Origin: Solenopsis invicta
Taxonomy: Eukaryota > Arthropoda > Insecta > Hymenoptera > Formicidae
Length of the DNA stretch: 64,000 nucleotides
Reading direction: 5' to 3'
NCBI RefSeq assembly: GCF_016802725.1
Contig: NC_052679.1
Location: 18,717,635-18,781,634, forward strand
Shown: piece after piece, positions 61,119 to 64,000 of the stretch
How positions within the stretch are numbered: the stretch's first letter is position 1
Layout: the number at the start of each line of letters is the position of its first letter
The notes under the pieces: model-generated
Databases searched by the model: none
What the model was told of the DNA's origin: nothing
Seen by the model: only the letters and a program-made list of their open reading frames with translations
Program-made: the position numbers and the translations under genes

Positions 61119-61199
61119 CGTAACGTTGTAAGCAAATGAATAATTTTTTATTTCTTATGTTACAACCTTATGGCTTTGTACGGCTATTGTAGAATGGAT
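61119..61199. repeat. Partial unit-upstream foldback copy above the orphan exon
   Basis: The right arm GTACGGCTATTGTAGAATGG is kept, with inner TTACAACCTTATGGCTTTG. The left arm is missing. Confidence 0.55.
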
Positions 61200-61709
61200 T
61201 TTACAGATAAACACTTGTCGCCTATCAAAAGAAATCTGGATCAGGAATTAAAATCTCCGTGATTTCCATACGATTTCGAATTGAAATTGCAAATCCTGTT
61301 ACTTTGTTTTTGCAAATATATTGTAACGACCACAAATTATAATGTGTACTGCCGCCGTTACAAAAACAGTGTGTTAAAAAGATATTTTTGCCTAAATCAA
61401 AACAATTTTTAATATAACGGGAATTTATTTGTTAAATCCTTAGATCCGTAGATACTCCATGAATGTCGCAATATAAGTAGAGATTGCGGGCCACAAACAA
61501 ATAAAGCCAGGAAAATTTACGCAATAAAAATTAGCTCCAGTTTTCTTTTATTTTTATATTACACATACATTATTAGGATGTAGTTAGATTCGCTAAAATC
61601 GGATTTTCAGTAACGGTTTGCATTAGGAATGAACAAACTTTTGTGTAGTATAAAAAAAGAAACGTATTTAATACTTGAAAAAATGGATACATTTGAATTA
61701 CACAAGGTC

Positions 61710-64000
61710 TTAAAAATCTTCCGGCCACGCGGTTCTTTCTATCCAGGGAATATAATGGTACACTCGTGTGTAGACGCCAGGTATGATGCTGGCACATAAT
61801 CGTCCGAGACTGGTGACCCCTATCACGTTGTACATACATTGATGGTCCGTGTTAAAGACGACGAGTGGTCCTCCGCTATCACCCTTAAACAACAAATAAA
61901 TTTAATTAATTTGTTTGCGTTTATAAATATTCTCGTCATAAAAATGATGTTGAAGAATATTGGCAACCACTTAAAACATTTTTTTATTACATTTCGCATT
62001 TGGTGTTGTTTTGCATGCAAATTAAAGTTCACAAAAAAATTGTTTCAAGCATCTATTATTGCACGTAAATTTTTCAGTGTTAACAAATTAATTTCCCGTA
62101 CAGCACGTAATATTGCAATCTAACAACAATATTGCTGCAATATTGCTGTAATATTACAATATTGCTGTAATATTACTGCGATATTGTAATATTGTCGCTA
62201 TATTGTTGCAATATTACGTACTGTGCGGGTTGTTATAAGTTTTTCTGTAACATGTTGCAAAAGGTATTATATAGAAAATTGGTAGCATAAAGTGCACTTG
62301 TAATCTCTTGATTTGTATCGTTTTTAAAAATATCAAATTTATAAATTAAAAAGTAATTAAAAGTATGAGAAATTAATAATTTATTGTCATTAATAATTTA
62401 TTGAAGAAGCGATCAAATATTTCGTAATTAATAAATAACGATATTTAAGTAATAAGAATACTAAAATAAAACTGACTTAAAAATATTTTTCTTTGTAATT
62501 AATGTATTTTTATTTATTGCAATTATTAGTTTCATCATTATCATTCATTTCACATTATTATTTATTATTTATGTATATTATTTTCTTTCTTATTTACTTT
62601 TTATTTTTAGTATTAAATATCAATTCTTGCATGTATAAAATATGAATTTAAAATATTGCAGAGATGCGTTTTAAGTGATGGTACGCATTCAACAATTTTC
62701 TCCTAAAAAGCTCCTTTTTTCCAGTATTAAACCTTTAATTTCTTGCAGAGAAATGGAATTTGAAAAAAGCAATTGTAATAGTTACGAAAAGACTAATAAA
62801 CTAATATGTTACAAAAACCATTTTAACAGACTCAAATAAAATTTTCATTGAGAGGCATCAAACATGCAACTTTTGGCAAATGTATTACCTGACATGTATC
62901 TTTCCCGACTTCTCCCGCGCATATTTGCCAGTCGTTGTCGATTCCTAATGGGATCTCCACGGAGCTAGTGCCGTCGCAGTAACTCGCGTTGCATGGCTCG
63001 TGGGAGACCAATTTGAGCGTTACTTTTAACAGATGATCTGAACCTTCCTCATCAGCTGAAGAATTAAAAGATATATTGCACTTAATAATTTTATATCTAC
63101 ATATATACATATACATTTTTTCAGTGACAATAAAATTAAATATTTAAAAATATACAAAAGTGAACAATAATCTTATGCAATATGGCATTTCAATTTTATT
63201 TCAGTATTTTATTCAATTTTATTCCGAGAATTTAATTTCGTTTCTCTTTATTTAAAAATCACTCGTTTGACAAAGCTAAAATAAAATTAAAAATATATAT
63301 ATGTATAGAAGATACAGTTCCCTCATAATTAAAAAATTAGTACGTATTTATAAATATATATACACAATTAGTTATCAGTTTTTCAAAATTTTAAAGGTAT
63401 TCTGTCTTTCTAATTACTCTTAGTTTGACCCCATCCAGTAGCGACTGCCTTATCATTCTGACCCACGTCAGGCCAATCTACCGGAAGACACGCCGGCCTG
63501 ACATATGCATTGTAGGTAGCGTCCTCCTTCAGACGCAGTATAGCTATGTCATGATATTGCAGCGGGCGTTTATAGTCAGGATGTTTTATCCTTTCCTCGA
63601 TTGCGATGGTCTGCGTCATCGCGCTGTCATTGGTATGCACGAGATTCAGATCGCCGAGACGTACCCAGCTTACATTTCCTCTTTTGGAAACAAAACGAGA
63701 TTTATTATAGTTATAATTATTATTTATTAACACATGTCAAAGTTTAATTAATAACGCAAGAAAAAAGCGACTTATTTATTAATTACCAACAATGGTACGA
63801 TAACTTTAAATTCATTGAGAAGAAACTTGAGAAAGTTGATGGTGGTTATTAGTTGCATTTTTTTGTCAATTAACATTCATATTTCGATAAAAATATCTGT
63901 AATTTATATTTAGAAGTGCTGAATCTTAATTGAACAATAATTTTATTTAAATATTTTAATTTTGTTTTAATGGCTTATTTAATTACTTTCTGAGAATTTA
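61710..64000 (-). CDS. CLIP-domain serine protease, array unit G (partial, cut by window end)
   Basis: The three 3' exons are visible: 63680-63418 (Asp exon), 63055-62889 and 61883-61710 (Ser exon). They encode YHDIAIL, GWGQTK, then GKDTCQGDSGGP with Asp189, Gln192 and Gly193 all present, and PGVYTRV. The catalytic C-terminal half is therefore the most normal of the array. The signal, CLIP and His exons lie beyond 64000. The Asp exon starts with A, not the G found in the other six units, so the Trp codon usually formed at that junction (TG plus G) could become TGA unless exon 3 ends differently. Intron 5 is enlarged and holds a small foldback element. Confidence 0.82.
62095..62229. mobile_element. 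135-bp foldback MITE in intron 5 of unit G
   Basis: The ends CCCGTACAGCACGTAATATT and AATATTACGTACTGTGCGGG are inverted with few mismatches. The interior is made of repeated CAATATTGCTGTAATATT-like words. Confidence 0.85.

Overview
The window looks like insect nuclear DNA, most likely from an ant or another hymenopteran. This is inferred from AT-rich intergenic DNA, short GT-AG introns, animal-only genes (a Kuzbanian-like ADAM protease, ILF2/NF45, beta-sarcoglycan) and a secreted CLIP-domain serine protease family. No species can be named from the sequence alone.

The left part (1-26.1 kb) holds single-copy conserved genes separated by long non-coding stretches. It starts inside an ADAM10-family metalloprotease gene, closest in my reading to Kuzbanian-like (+ strand, 319-5149, 5' exons off the window). 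A long gene-free stretch follows, with a terminal-inverted-repeat element at about 6080-7425. Next are a CFAP53-like ciliary coiled-coil gene (- strand, 12435-14311), a repeat-rich stretch with a perfect 22-bp-arm hairpin and a large GC-rich inverted repeat (16.1-17.25 kb), a broken mortalin/Hsc70-5 fragment (17548-18015), a foldback structure (19.0-20.5 kb) whose right arm may contain the ILF2 first exon, the complete ILF2/NF45 gene (+, 21632-23199), and a complete beta-sarcoglycan gene (-, 23869-25370) converging on ILF2.

The right part (26.1-64.0 kb) is one tandem array on the - strand. It has six complete CLIP-domain serine protease genes (units A-F), a seventh cut by the window end (G), an orphan damaged first exon, and several truncated tail fragments. 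Every complete unit has the same six-exon plan: signal peptide, CLIP domain, His exon, Asp exon, linker exon, Ser exon. Intron phases are identical in all of them, and all complete copies splice into open frames of about 373-383 codons. Each has a TATA-like promoter just upstream of the start codon and a shared foldback sequence about 0.2-0.4 kb upstream.

The most interesting signal is inside this array. The visible complete copies keep the His/Asp/Ser triad, but none shows the normal Arg/Lys-Ile-Val-Gly-Gly activation site. Three copies (C, E, F) also change the residues that build the primary specificity pocket or the oxyanion hole. The array therefore looks like a family drifting from zymogen proteases toward unusually activated enzymes or non-catalytic homologues. 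Young MITE insertions (hAT-like, piggyBac-like) sit in single copies and have intact empty sites in the paralogues, which lets the duplication history be ordered.
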